From Aphelocoma coerulescens (taxonomy: Eukaryota; Chordata; Aves; Passeriformes; Corvidae): a stretch of 64,000 bases of DNA. The DNA is taken from NCBI RefSeq assembly GCF_041296385.1, contig NW_027183981.1, positions 310,001-374,000 of the forward strand. The letters are read 5' to 3'. Shown one piece after another: positions 6,813 through 20,436 of the stretch (the stretch's first letter is position 1; each line of letters opens with the position of its first letter). The notes under the pieces are model-generated. The model ran no database searches, was not told where the DNA came from, and worked only from the letters and a program-made list of their open reading frames with translations. The position numbers and the translations under genes are program-made.

Positions 6813-9084
6813 CGCCCCAATGCCAGAGCCAGACATATGCTGAGGGGGGGCTGGATCAGGCTTTATTGTCCAGCTGCATGCCAGGAGTGAGCACAAAATC
6901 TACCTGCATTCTCTGCAGCATGCCATCCTGGAGCAGAGCCATTGCCAAAGGAAGCCGTGAGCCCGTGCCAAGCCAGTGCCGGAGTGGGATCCTAGCAGCA
7001 CCTGTGGAAGCCGGGAGAGAGGAGCCCACCTGGAGCAGGTTCGTGCAGGATTAATCATCCCGTGGCTTCCCACCAGGGTCCTGTTGCTTCCAAAAGGCCC
7101 CACAGTGTCACTGTGGCCCCTCGGTTCCACCAGGTTCCATAGCGTCACTGTGGTGCCCAGGGTTCCGTCAGCTTCGCCAGCATCCCCACGGTCTGCAGAG
7201 CTCCCCGAGCTTCTGTGGTGTCACAGTGGAGGCAGGGTTGCATCAGGTTCCATAGCATCAGCACGGTCTCCAGGGCTCCCAGAGGTTCTGTGGTGTCACA
7301 GTGGAGGCAGGGTTGCATCAGGTTCCATAGCATCACCACAGTCTCCAGGGCTCCCTGAGCTTCTGTGGTGTCACAGAGGAGGCAGGGTTGCATCAGGTTC
7401 CATAGCATCAGCACGGTCTCCAGGGCTCCCAGAGGTTCTGTGGTGTCACAGAGGAGGCAGGGTTGCATCAGGTTCCATAGCATCACCACGGTCTCCAGGG
7501 CTCCCCTGAGCTTCTGTGGTGGTGTCACAGAGGAGGCAGGGTTGCATCAGGTTCCATAGCATCAGCACGGTCTCCAGGACTCCCCTGAGCTTCTGTGGTG
7601 GTGTCACAGAGGAGCCAGGCTTCCTTGTAGTTCCCCAGCATCACAAAGGCTCTCCTGGGAGCCACGGGTCACAAAGCACCGTGGGCTCTGTGCAGCCCCG
7701 CTGTGTCACAATGGCCGCTGGCTTCCACGAGCCCCCGCAGTGTCCCAGTGGGCCCCGTGGCTTTAGGAGTGGGTGGCTGGGAGTTGGTGCCAGCGGCTGG
7801 GGGAGCAGCAGCAGGGACTGTGTGTGGACAGTGCCATGGCCACTTGTGTGGCCACTGGTGTCTCTGTGCCAGGCACAGCCGTGGTGTGTAACACCGGCTC
7901 CGGGTCCTTTGGCTGTGCAGGTGGCAGTCACGGCCTGGAGCAGGGCTGCTCCCGGGGGACAGCCTGGGGCAGGAGGCTGCTGGAGATTCATTCCCCACAC
8001 TCCTTGTCATGAGGTGCTCAGAGTGATTGGAAAGGCTGTTGGCAGCAGGCAGTTCTCTGGGTTCAAGCTGTGGAGCTGTCAGCGGGAATGCAAAGGCCAA
8101 GCTGGTGAGCCTTTTGTCCTGGTGCCTTTAGTGTGTGAGCAGTCCCTGGTGCCATTGTCTTTGGATCCTGAGTGTGGGAGAGGCAAGGCTTAGGATGGTG
8201 CGTAGAGCTGAGAAGGAAAGTGCCGAGAGCAGCATGTGTGCTGCTGCTTTGAGGGGTGCAGTTGAAGTTGTAGGCAGCAAGAGCTTTCTCAGCTGGCCCT
8301 TTTGTGAGCTCTGCTTTTGCCAGATGACTTCCATCTTACCCTCTTACCATCTTAGCCTCTCATTTTTGCATATCCCAAACCCCCTTCCAAACATCCAGCA
8401 GATGCTTGTAAAGAAGAAGTCCTAGAACAAAAAGCCAGTGCTGCCTTTCATAGCCCCTTTGCTGTCTATGAAGTAGAGGAAAGAAGCTAGTGAGACGCAC
8501 TTTCTTTCTCAACTCCATAGAGCGCATCCTTCTCTCAAGGTGGCAGAGTCCTTGGCGGAAGTGAAGCATCTGCAGCTGCAGTTCAGACTGAGAGATGTGC
8601 CAGGACAGGAAACATTTGCTGACCTTCCCTGTTCCCTGTGCAACATGATTCTCGCATCCCAGTCACTTTCACACACCTTCGGTACCCCTGAGTCCAAGCA
8701 GCTAAAGCTCACAGAGACAGAAGTGTCAGGAAGGAAAACGTTCCAAAAGCACCCCCTTCTCTTATCAGCATATAAATTGTGCACAACAGGCTGCGGCACC
8801 GAACCTTCCTTCTCAGATAGACATGCCATCACACTTTTCACTCTTGCAGCTCGGTTGAAAAGCTCCAGCAGCTGCTCCCGCAATAGCAAAAGGTTCTAGA
8901 AGTGAAAGCCAGTTTGGGGCTGCACCTTCTCCTTGCCGCATGTAAGCCACACCAAACTCCCTGATGCACTCTGTCCTCCCCTTCTCAAAGGAGTAGACGG
9001 TGGCATCAGGACACACCTGTGTCCCAGCAGCTGGGTGCCCAGCCGGGAGCAGGAGCAGGGCTGGGGCTGCTCCCAAAGTTGCCC
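6813..9084 (+). repeat. Macrosatellite unit 4 (2272 bp, long-minisatellite type)
   Basis: The minisatellite core (7209-7588) is 380 bp instead of 376. The third copy reads CACAGAGG, the fourth ends CCCCTGA, and the fifth has GGTGGTGTC and GGACTCC. It shares AGCATGTG (8233), CAGCAGATGC (near 8397) and GGTACCCC (near 8681) only with unit 13. Private changes are AGCCAGAC at 6828 and GCCATTG near 8152. Confidence 0.95.
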
Positions 9085-11356
9085 CGCCCCAATGCCAGAG
9101 CCGGACATATGCTGAGGGGGGGCTGGATCAGGCTTTATTGTCCAGCTGCATGCCAGGAGTGAGCACAAAATCTACCTGCATTCTCTGCAGCATGCCATCC
9201 TGGAGCAGAGCCATTGCCAAAGGAAGCCGTGAGCCCGTGCCAAGCCAGTGCCGGAGTGGGATCCTAGCAGCACCTGTGGAAGCCGGGAGAGAGGAGCCCA
9301 CCTGGAGCAGGTTCGTGCAGGATTAATCATCCCGTGGCTTCCCACCAGGGTCCTGTTGCTTCCAAAAGGCCCCACAGTGTCACTGTGGCCCCTCGGTTCC
9401 ACCAGGTTCCATAGCGTCACTGTGGTGCCCAGGGTTCCGTCAGCTTCGCCAGCATCCCCACGGTCTGCAGAGCTCCCCGAGCTTCTGTGGTGTCACAGTG
9501 GAGGCAGGGTTGCATCAGGTTCCATAGCATCAGCACGGTCTCCAGGGCTCCCAGAGGTTCTGTGGTGTCACAGTGGAGGCAGGGTTGCATCAGGTTCCAT
9601 AGCATCACCACAGTCTCCAGGGCTCCCTGAGCTTCTGTGGTGTCACAGAGGAGGCAGGGTTGCATCAGGTTCCATAGCATCAGCACGGTCTCCAGGGCTC
9701 CCAGAGGTTCTGTGGTGTCACAGAGGAGGCAGGGTTGCATCAGGTTCCATAGCATCACCACGGTCTCCAGGGCTCCCCTGAGCTTCTGTGGTGGTGTCAC
9801 AGAGGAGGCAGGGTTGCATCAGGTTCCATAGCATCAGCACGGTCTCCAGGACTCCCCTGAGCTTCTGTGGTGGTGTCACAGAGGAGCCAGGCTTCCTTGT
9901 AGTTCTCCAGCATCACAAAGGCTCTCCTGGGAGCCACGGGTCACAAAGCACCGTGGGCTCTGTGCAGCCCCGCTGTGTCACAATGGCCGCTGGCTTCCAC
10001 GAGCCCCCGCAGTGTCCCAGTGGGCCCCGTGGCTTTAGGAGTGGGTGGCTGGGAGTTGGTGCCAGCGGCTGGGGGAGCAGCAGCAGGGACTGTGTGTGGA
10101 CAGTGCCATGGCCACTTGTGTGGCCACTGGTGTCTCTGTGCCAGGCACAGCCGTGGTGTGTAACACCGGCTCCGGGTCCTTTGGCTGTGCAGGTGGCAGT
10201 CACGGCCTGGAGCAGGGCTGCTCCCGGGGGACAGCCTGGGGCAGGAGGCTGCTGGAGATTCATTCCCCACACTCCTTGTCATGAGGTGCTCAGAGTGATT
10301 GGAAAGGCTGTTGGCAGCAGGCAGTTCTCTGGGTTCAAGCTGTGGAGCTGTCAGCGGGAATGCAAAGGTCAAGCTGGTGAGCCTTTTGTCCTGGTGCCTT
10401 TAGTGTGTGAGCAGTCCCTGGTGCCGTTGTCTTTGGATCCTGAGTGTGGGAGAGGCAAGGCTTAGGATGGTGCGTAGAGCTGAGAAGGAAAGTGCCGAGA
10501 GCAGCGTGTGTGCTGCTGCTTTGAGGGGTGCAGTTGAAGTTGTAGGCAGCAAGAGCTTTCTCAGCTGGCCCTTTTGTGAGCTCTGCTTTTGCCAGATGAC
10601 TTCCATCTTACCTTCTTACCATCTTAGCCTCTCATTTTTGCATATCCCAAACCCCCTTCCAAACATCCAGCAGCTGCTTGTAAAGAAGAAGTCCTAGAAC
10701 AAAAAGCCAGTGCTGCCTTTCATAGCCCCTTTGCTGTCTATGAAGTAGAGGAAAGAAGCTAGTGAGACGCACTTTCTTTCTCAACTCCATAGAGCGCATC
10801 CTTCTCTCAAGGTGGCAGAGTCCTTGGCGGAAGTGAAGCATCTGCAGCTGCAGTTCAGACTGAGAGATGTGCCAGGACAGGAAACATTTGCTGACCTTCC
10901 CTGTTCCCTGTGCAACATGATTCTCGCATCCCAGTCACTTTCACATACCTTCGGTATCCCTGAGTCCAAGCAGCTAAAGCTCACAGAGACAGAAGTGTCA
11001 GGAAGGAAAACGTTCCAAAAGCACCCCCTTCTCTTATCAGCATATAAATTGTGCACAACAGGCTGCGGCACCGAACCTTCCTTCTCAGATAGACATGCCA
11101 TCACACTTTTCACTCTTGCAGCTCGGTTGAAAAGCTCCAGCAGCTGCTCCCGCAATAGCAAAAGGTTCTAGAAGTGAAAGCCAGTTTGGGGCTGCACCTT
11201 CTCCTTGCCGCATGTAAGCCACACCAAACTCCCTGATGCACTCTGTCCTCCCCTTCTCAAAGGAGTAGACGGTGGCATCAGGACACACCTGTGTCCCAGC
11301 AGCTGGGTGCCCAGCCGGGAGCAGGAGCAGGGCTGGGGCTGCTCCCAAAGTTGCCC
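9085..11356 (+). repeat. Macrosatellite unit 5 (2272 bp, long-minisatellite type)
   Basis: Has the 380-bp minisatellite core and GTTCTCCAGCATC near 9903, a state shared only with units 14 and 21. The rest resembles unit 1 (TACCTTCTT, CACATACC). AAAGGTCAAG near 10366 is private to this copy. Confidence 0.95.
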
Positions 11357-13624
11357 CGCCCCAATGCCAGAGCCGGACATATGCTGAGGGGGGGCTGGAT
11401 CAGGCTTTATTGTCCAGCTGCATGCCAGGAGTGAGCACAAAATCTACCTGCATTCTCTGCAGCATGCCATCCTGGAGCAGAGCCATTGCCAAAGGAAGCC
11501 GTGAGCCCGTGCCAAGCCAGTGCCGGAGTGGGATCCTAGCAGCACCTGTGGAAGCCGGGAGAGAGGAGCCCACCTGGAGCAGGTTCGTGCAGGATTAATC
11601 ATCCCGTGGCTTCCCACCAGGGTCCTGTTGCTTCCAAAAGGCCCCACAGTGTCACTGTGGCCCCTCGGTTCCACCAGGTTCCATAGCGTCACTGTGGTGC
11701 CCAGGGTTCCGTCAGCTTCGCCAGCATCCCCACGGTCTGCAGAGCTCCCCGAGCTTCTGTGGTGTCACAGTGGAGGCAGGGTTGCATCAGGTTCCATAGC
11801 ATCAGCACGGTCTCCAGGGCTCCCAGATGTTCTGTGGTGTCACAGTGGAGGCAGGGTTGCATCAGGTTCCATAGCATCACCACAGTCTCCAGGGCTCCCT
11901 GAGCTTCTGTGGTGTCACAGTGGAGGCAGGGTTGCATCAGGTTCCATAGCATCAGCACGGTCTCCAGGGCTCCCAGAGGTTCTGTGGTGTCACAGAGGAG
12001 GCAGGGTTGCATCAGGTTCCATAGCATCACCACGGTCTCCAGGGCTCCAAGAGCTTCTGTGGTGTCACAGAGGAGGCAGGGTTGCATCAGGTTCAATAGC
12101 ATCAGCACGGTCTCCAGGGCTCCCCTGAGCTTCTGTGGTGGTGTCACAGAGGAGCCAGGCTTCCTTGTAGTTCCCCAGCATCACAAAGGCTCTCCTGGGA
12201 GCCACGGGTCACAAAGCACCGTGGGCTCTGTGCAGCCCCGCTGTGTCACAATGGCCGCTGGCTTCCACGAGCCCCCGCAGTGTCCCAGTGGGCCCCGTGG
12301 CTTTAGGAGTGGGTGGCTGGGAGTTGGTGCCAGCGGCTGGGGGAGCAGCAGCAGGGACTGTGTGTGGACAGTGCCATGGCCACTTGTGTGGCCACTGGTG
12401 TCTCTGTGCCAGGCACAGCCGTGGTGTGTAACACCGGCTCTGGGTCCTTTGGCTGTGCAGGTGGCAGTCACGGCCTGGAGCAGGGCTGCTCCCGGGGGAC
12501 AGCCTGGGGCAGGAGGCTGCTGGAGATTCATTCCCCACACTCCTTGTCATGAGGTGCTCAGAGTGATTGGAAAGGCTGTTGGCAGCAGGCAGTTCTCTGG
12601 GTTCAAGCTGTGGAGCTGTCAGCGGGAATGCAAAGGCCAAGCTGGTGAGCCTTTTGTCCTGGTGCCTTTAGTGTGTGAGCAGTCCCTGGTGCCGTTGTCT
12701 TTGGATCCTGAGTGTGGGAGAGGCAAGGCTTAGGATGGTGCGTAGAGCTGAGAAGGAAAGTGCCGAGAGCAGCGTGTGTGCTGCTGCTTTGAGGGGTGCA
12801 GTTGAAGTTGTAGGCAGCAAGAGCTTTCTCAGCTGGCCCTTTTGTGAGCTCTGCTTTTGCCAGATGACTTCCATCTTACCCTCTTACCATCTTAGCCTCT
12901 CATTTTTGCATATCCCAAACCCCCTTCCAAACATCCAGCAGCTGCTTGTAAAGAAGAAGTCCTAGAACAAAAAGCCAGTGCTGCCTTTCATAGCCCCTTT
13001 GCTGTCTATGAAGTAGAGGAAAGAAGCTAGTGAGACGCACTTTCTTTCTCAACTCCATAGAGCGCATCCTTCTCTCAAGGTGGCAGAGTCCTTGGCGGAA
13101 GTGAAGCATCTGCAGCTGCAGTTCAGACTGAGAGATGTGCCAGGACAGGAAACATTTGCTGACCTTCCCTGTTCCCTGTGCAACATGATTCTCGCATCCC
13201 AGTCACTTTCACATACCTTCGGTATCCCTGAGTCCAAGCAGCTAAAGCTCACAGAGACAGAAGTGTCAGGAAGGAAAACGTTCCAAAAGCACCCCCTTCT
13301 CTTATCAGCATATAAATTGTGCACAACAGGCTGCGGCACCGAACCTTCCTTCTCAGATAGACATGCCATCACACTTTTCACTCTTGCAGCTCGGTTGAAA
13401 AGCTCCAGCAGCTGCTCCCGCAATAGCAAAAGGTTCTAGAAGTGAAAGCCAGTTTGGGGCTGCACCTTCTCCTTGCCGCATGTAAGCCACACCAAACTCC
13501 CTGATGCACTCTGTCCTCCCCTTCTCAAAGGAGTAGACGGTGGCATCAGGACACACCTGTGTCCCAGCAGCTGGGTGCCCAGCCGGGAGCAGGAGCAGGG
13601 CTGGGGCTGCTCCCAAAGTTGCCC
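11357..13624 (+). repeat. Macrosatellite unit 6 (2268 bp)
   Basis: Marked by CAGATGTTC at the start of the second 75-bp copy (near 11827), shared only with unit 15. The fourth copy has CACCACGG; downstream it has CTCTGGGT and TACCCTCTT. Confidence 0.95.
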
Positions 13625-15892
13625 CGCCCCAATGCCAGAGCCGGACATATGCTGAGGGGGGGCTGGATCAGGCTTTATTGTCCAGCTGCATGCCAGGAGT
13701 GAGCACAAAATCTACCTGCATTCTCTGCAGCATGCCATCCTGGAGCAGAGCCATTGCCAAAGGAAGCCGTGAGCCCGTGCCAAGCCAGTGCCGGAGTGGG
13801 ATCCTAGCAGCACCTGTGGAAGCCGGGAGAGAGGAGCCCACCTGGAGCAGGTTCGTGCAGGATTAATCATCCCGTGGCTTCCCACCAGGGTCCTGTTGCT
13901 TCCAAAAGGCCCCACAGTGTCACTGTGGCCCCTCGGTTCCACCAGGTTCCATAGCGTCACTGTGGTGCCCAGGGTTCCGTCAGCTTCGCCAGCATCCCCA
14001 CGGTCTGCAGAGCTCCCCGAGCTTCTGTGGTGTCACAGTGGAGGCAGGGTTGCATCAGGTTCCATAGCATCAGCACGGTCTCCAGGGCTCCCAGAGGTTC
14101 TGTGGTGTCACAGTGGAGGCAGGGTTGCATCAGGTTCCATAGCATCACCACAGTCTCCAGGGCTCCCTGAGCTTCTGTGGTGTCACAGTGGAGGCAGGGT
14201 TGCATCAGGTTCCATAGCATCAGCACGGTCTCCAGGGCTCCCAGAGGTTCTGTGGTGTCACAGAGGAGGCAGGGTTGCATCAGGTTCCATAGCATCAGCA
14301 CGGTCTCCAGGGCTCCAAGAGCTTCTGTGGTGTCACAGAGGAGGCAGGGTTGCATCAGGTTCAATAGCATCAGCACGGTCTCCAGGGCTCCCCTGAGCTT
14401 CTGTGGTGGTGTCACAGAGGAGCCAGGCTTCCTTGTAGTTCCCCAGCATCACAAAGGCTCTCCTGGGAGCCACGGGTCACAAAGCACCGTGGGCTCTGTG
14501 CAGCCCCGCTGTGTCACAATGGCCGCTGGCTTCCACGAGCCCCCGCAGTGTCCCAGTGGGCCCCGTGGCTTTAGGAGTGGGTGGCTGGGAGTTGGTGCCA
14601 GCGGCTGGGGGAGCAGCAGCAGGGACTGTGTGTGGACAGTGCCATGGCCACTTGTGTGGCCACTGGTGTCTCTGTGCCAGGCACAGCCGTGGTGTGTAAC
14701 ACCGGCTCCGGGTCCTTTGGCTGTGCAGGTGGCAGTCACGGCCTGGAGCAGGGCTGCTCCCGGGGGACAGCCTGGGGCAGGAGGCTGCTGGAGATTCATT
14801 CCCCACACTCCTTGTCATGAGGTGCTCAGAGTGATTGGAAAGGCTGTTGGCAGCAGGCAGTTCTCTGGGTTCAAGCTGTGGAGCTGTCAGCGGGAATGCA
14901 AAGGCCAAGCTGGTGAGCCTTTTGTCCTGGTGCCTTTAGTGTGTGAGCAGTCCCTGGTGCCGTTGTCTTTGGATCCTGAGTGTGGGAGAGGCAAGGCTTA
15001 GGATGGTGCGTAGAGCTGAGAAGGAAAGTGCCGAGAGCAGCGTGTGTGCTGCTGCTTTGAGGGGTGCAGTTGAAGTTGTAGGCAGCAAGAGCTTTCTCAG
15101 CTGGCCCTTTTGTGAGCTCTGCTTTTGCCAGATGACTTCCATCTTACCTTCTTACCATCTTAGCCTCTCATTTTTGCATATCCCAAACCCCCTTCCAAAC
15201 ATCCAGCAGCTGCTTGTAAAGAAGAAGTCCTAGAACAAAAAGCCAGTGCTGCCTTTCATAGCCCCTTTGCTGTCTATGAAGTAGAGGAAAGAAGCTAGTG
15301 AGACGCACTTTCTTTCTCAACTCCATAGAGCGCATCCTTCTCTCAAGGTGGCAGAGTCCTTGGCGGAAGTGAAGCATCTGCAGCTGCAGTTCAGACTGAG
15401 AGATGTGCCAGGACAGGAAACATTTGCTGACCTTCCCTGTTCCCTGTGCAACATGATTCTCGCATCCCAGTCACTTTCACATACCTTCGGTATCCCTGAG
15501 TCCAAGCAGCTAAAGCTCACAGAGACAGAAGTGTCAGGAAGGAAAACGTTCCAAAAGCACCCCCTTCTCTTATCAGCATATAAATTGTGCACAACAGGCT
15601 GCGGCACCGAACCTTCCTTCTCAGATAGACATGCCATCACACTTTTCACTCTTGCAGCTCGGTTGAAAAGCTCCAGCAGCTGCTCCCGCAATAGCAAAAG
15701 GTTCTAGAAGTGAAAGCCAGTTTGGGGCTGCACCTTCTCCTTGCCGCATGTAAGCCACACCAAACTCCCTGATGCACTCTGTCCTCCCCTTCTCAAAGGA
15801 GTAGACGGTGGCATCAGGACACACCTGTGTCCCAGCAGCTGGGTGCCCAGCCGGGAGCAGGAGCAGGGCTGGGGCTGCTCCCAAAGTTGCCC
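13625..15892 (+). repeat. Macrosatellite unit 7 (2268 bp, reference type)
   Basis: Matches unit 1 at all diagnostic sites. It closes the five-unit block (units 3-7) that recurs at units 12-16. Confidence 0.95.
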
Positions 15893-18160
15893 CGCCCCAA
15901 TGCCAGAGCCGGACATATGCTGAGGGGGGGCTGGATCAGGCTTTATTGTCCAGCTGCATGCCAGGAGTGAGCACAAAATCTACCTGCATTCTCTGCAGCA
16001 TGCCATCCTGGAGCAGAGCCATTGCCAAAGGAAGCCGTGAGCCCGTGCCAAGCCAGTGCCGGAGTGGGATCCTAGCAGCACCTGTGGAAGCCGGGAGAGA
16101 GGAGCCCACCTGGAGCAGGTTCGTGCAGGATTAATCATCCCGTGGCTTCCCACCAGGGTCCTGTTGCTTCCAAAAGGCCCCACAGTGTCACTGTGGCCCC
16201 TCGGTTCCACCAGGTTCCATAGCGTCACTGTGCTGCCCAGGGTTCCGTCAGCTTCGCCAGCATCCCCACGGTCTGCAGAGCTCCCCGAGCTTCTGTGGTG
16301 TCACAGTGGAGGCAGGGTTGCATCAGGTTCCATAGCATCAGCACGGTCTCCAGGGCTCCCAGAGGTTCTGTGGTGTCACAGTGGAGGCAGGGTTGCATCA
16401 GGTTCCATAGCATCACCACAGTCTCCAGGGCTCCCTGAGCTTCTGTGGTGTCACAGTGGAGGCAGGGTTGCATCAGGTTCCATAGCATCAGCACGGTCTC
16501 CAGGGCTCCCAGAGGTTCTGTGGTGTCACAGAGGAGGCAGGGTTGCATCAGGTTCCATAGCATCACCACGGTCTCCAGGGCTCCAAGAGCTTCTGTGGTG
16601 TCACAGAGGAGGCAGGGTTGCATCAGGTTCAATAGCATCAGCACGGTCTCCAGGGCTCCCCTGAGCTTCTGTGGTGGTGTCACAGAGGAGCCAGGCTTCC
16701 TTGTAGTTCCCCAGCATCACAAAGGCTCTCCTGGGAGCCACGGGTCACAAAGCACCGTGGGCTCTGTGCAGCCCCGCTGTGTCACAATGGCCGCTGGCTT
16801 CCACGAGCCCCCGCAGTGTCCCAGTGGGCCCCGTGGCTTTAGGAGTGGGTGGCTGGGAGTTGGTGCCAGCGGCTGGGGGAGCAGCAGCAGGGACTGTGTG
16901 TGGACAGTGCCATGGCCACTTGTGTGGCCACTGGTGTCTCTGTGCCAGGCACAGCCGTGGTGTGTAACACCGGCTCTGGGTCCTTTGGCTGTGCAGGTGG
17001 CAGTCACGGCCTGGAGCAGGGCTGCTCCCGGGGGACAGCCTGGGGCAGGAGGCTGCTGGAGATTCATTCCCCACACTCCTTGTCATGAGGTGCTCAGAGT
17101 GATTGGAAAGGCTGTTGGCAGCAGGCAGTTCTCTGGGTTCAAGCTGTGGAGCTGTCAGCGGGAATGCAAAGGCCAAGCTGGTGAGCCTTTTGTCCTGGTG
17201 CCTTTAGTGTGTGAGCAGTCCCTGGTGCCGTTGTCTTTGGATCCTGAGTGTGGGAGAGGCAAGGCTTAGGATGGTGCGTAGAGCTGAGAAGGAAAGTGCC
17301 GAGAGCAGCGTGTGTGCTGCTGCTTTGAGGGGTGCAGTTGAAGTTGTAGGCAGCAAGAGCTTTCTCAGCTGGCCCTTTTGTGAGCTCTGCTTTTGCCAGA
17401 TGACTTCCATCTTACCCTCTTACCATCTTAGCCTCTCATTTTTGCATATCCCAAACCCCCTTCCAAACATCCAGCAGCTGCTTGTAAAGAAGAAGTCCTA
17501 GAACAAAAAGCCAGTGCTGCCTTTCATAGCCCCTTTGCTGTCTATGAAGTAGAGGAAAGAAGCTAGTGAGACGCACTTTCTTTCTCAACTCCATAGAGCG
17601 CATCCTTCTCTCAAGGTGGCAGAGTCCTTGGCGGAAGTGAAGCATCTGCAGCTGCAGTTCAGACTGAGAGATGTGCCAGGACAGGAAACATTTGCTGACC
17701 TTCCCTGTTCCCTGTGCAACATGATTCTCGCATCCCAGTCACTTTCATATACCTTCGGTATCCCTGAGTCCAAGCAGCTAAAGCTCACAGAGACAGAAGT
17801 GTCAGGAAGGAAAACGTTCCAAAAGCACCCCCTTCTCTTATCAGCATATAAATTGTGCACAACAGGCTGCGGCACCGAACCTTCCTTCTCAGATAGACAT
17901 GCCATCACACTTTTCACTCTTGCAGCTCGGTTGAAAAGCTCCAGCAGCTGCTCCCGCAATAGCAAAAGGTTCTAGAAGTGAAAGCCAGTTTGGGGCTGCA
18001 CCTTCTCCTTGCCGCATGTAAGCCACACCAAACTCCCTGATGCACTCTGTCCTCCCCTTCTCAAAGGAGTAGACGGTGGCATCAGGACACACCTGTGTCC
18101 CAGCAGCTGGGTGCCCAGCCGGGAGAAGGAGCAGGGCTGGGGCTGCTCCCAAAGTTGCCC
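15893..18160 (+). repeat. Macrosatellite unit 8 (2268 bp)
   Basis: Carries GTGCTGCCC (C at 16233), shared with units 10, 24, 25 and 27. It has CATATACC near 17747 and GAGAAGG at the end, and pairs with unit 9 in the same way as unit 10 pairs with unit 11. Confidence 0.95.
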
Positions 18161-20436
18161 CGCCCCAATGCCAGAGCCGGACATATGCTGAGGGGGGGCT
18201 GGATCAGGCTTTATTGTCCAGCTGCATGCCAGGAGTGAGCACAAAATCTACCTGCATTCTCTGCAGCATGCCATCCTGGAGCAGAGCCATTGCCAAAGGA
18301 AGCCGTGAGCCCGTGCCAAGCCAGTGCCGGAGTGGGATCCTAGCAGCACCTGTGGAAGCCGGGAGAGAGGAGCCCACCTGGAGCAGGTTCGTGCAGGATT
18401 AATCATCCCGTGGCTTCCCACCAGGGTCCTGTTGCTTCCAAAAGGCCCCACAGTGTCACTGTGGCCCCTCGGTTCCACCAGGTTCCATAGCGTCACTGTG
18501 GTGCCCAGGGTTCCGTCAGCTTCGCCAGCATCCCCACGGTCTGAAGAGCTCCCCGAGCTTCTGTGGTGTCACAGTGGAGGCAGGGTTGCATCAGGTTCCA
18601 TAGCATCAGCACGGTCTCCAGGGCTCCCAGAGGTTCTGTGGTGTCACAGTGGAGGCAGGGTTGCATCAGGTTCCATAGCATCACCACAGTCTCCAGGGCT
18701 CCCTGAGCTTCTGTGGTGTCACAGTGGAGGCAGGGTTGCATCAGGTTCCATAGCATCAGCACGGTCTCCAGGGCTCCCAGAGGTTCTGTGGTGTCACAGA
18801 GGAGGCAGGGTTGCATCAGGTTCCATAGCATCAGCACGGTCTCCAGGGCTCCAAGAGCTTCTGTGGTGTCACAGAGGAGGCAGGGTTGCATCAGGTTCAA
18901 TAGCATCAGCACGGTCTCCAGGGCTCCCCTGAGCTTCTGTGGTGGTGTCACAGAGGAGCCAGGCTTCCTTGTAGTTCCCCAGCATCACAAAGGCTCTCCT
19001 GGGAGCCACGGGTCACAAAGCACCGTGGGCTCTGTGCAGCCCCGCTGTGTCACAATGGCCGCTGGCTTCCACGAGCCCCCGCAGTGTCCCAGTGGGCCCC
19101 GTGGCTTTAGGAGTGGGTGGCTGGGAGTTGGTGCCAGCGGCTGGGGGAGCAGCAGCAGGGACTGTGTGTGGACAGTGCCATGGCCACTTGTGTGGCCACT
19201 GGTGTCTCTGTGCCAGGCACAGCCGTGGTGTGTAACACCGGCTCTGGGTCCTTTGGCTGTGCAGGTGGCAGTCACGGCCTGGAGCAGGGCTGCTCCCGGG
19301 GGACAGCCTGGGGCAGGAGGCTGCTGGAGATTCATTCCCCACACGCTGCAGCTCCTTGTCATGAGGTGCTCAGAGTGATTGGAAAGGCTGTTGCCAGCGT
19401 GCAGTTCTCTGGGTTCAAGCTGTGGAGCTGTCAGCGGGAATGCAAAGGCCAAGCTGGTGAGCCTTTTGTCCTGGTGCCTTTAGTGTGTGAGCAGTCCCTG
19501 GTGCCGTTGTCTTTGGATCCTGAGTGTGGGAGAGGCAAGGCTTAGGATGGTGCGTAGAGCTGAGAAGGAAAGTGCCGAGAGCAGCGTGTGTGCTGCTGCT
19601 TTGAGGGGTGCAGTTGAAGTTGTAGGCAGCAAGAGCTTTCTCAGCTGGCCCTTTTGTGAGCTCTGCTTTTGCCAGATGACTTCCATCTTACCTTCTTACC
19701 ATCTTAGCCTCTCATTTTTGCATATCCCAAACCCCCTTCCAAACATCCAGCAGCTGCTTGTAAAGAAGAAGTCCTAGAACAAAAAGCCAGTGCTGCCTTT
19801 CATAGCCCCTTTGCTGTCTATGAAGTAGAGGAAAGAAGCTAGTGAGACGCACTTTCTTTCTCAACTCCATAGAGCGCATCCTTCTCTCAAGGTGGCAGAG
19901 TCCTTGGCGGAAGTGAAGCATCTGCAGCTGCAGTTCAGACTGAGAGATGTGCCAGGACAGGAAACATTTGCTGACCTTCCCTGTTCCCTGTGCAACATGA
20001 TTCTCGCATCCCAGTCACTTTCACATACCTTCGGTATCCCTGAGTCCAAGCAGCTAAAGCTCACAGAGACAGAAGTGTCAGGAAGGAAAACGTTCCAAAA
20101 GCACCCCCTTCTCTTATCAGCATATAAATTGTGCACAACAGGCTGCGGCACCGAACCTTCCTTCTCAGATAGACATGCCATCACACTTTTCACTCTTGCA
20201 GCTCGGTTGAAAAGCTCCAGCAGCTGCTCCCGCAATAGCAAAAGGTTCTAGAAGTGAAAGCCAGTTTGGGGCTGCACCTTCTCCTTGCCGCATGTAAGCC
20301 ACACCAAACTCCCTGATGCACTCTGTCCTCCCCTTCTCAAAGGAGTAGACGGTGGCATCAGGACACACCTGTGTCCCAGCAGCTGGGTGCCCAGCCGGGA
20401 GCAGGAGCAGGGCTGGGGCTGCTCCCAAAGTTGCCC
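18161..20436 (+). repeat. Macrosatellite unit 9 (2276 bp, 8-bp insertion type)
   Basis: The 8-bp insertion lies at 19345-19352 with GCCAGCGTG. Its 3' half is otherwise reference type (TACCTTCTT, CACATACC, GAGCAGG). CTGAAGAG near 18541 is private. Confidence 0.95.
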
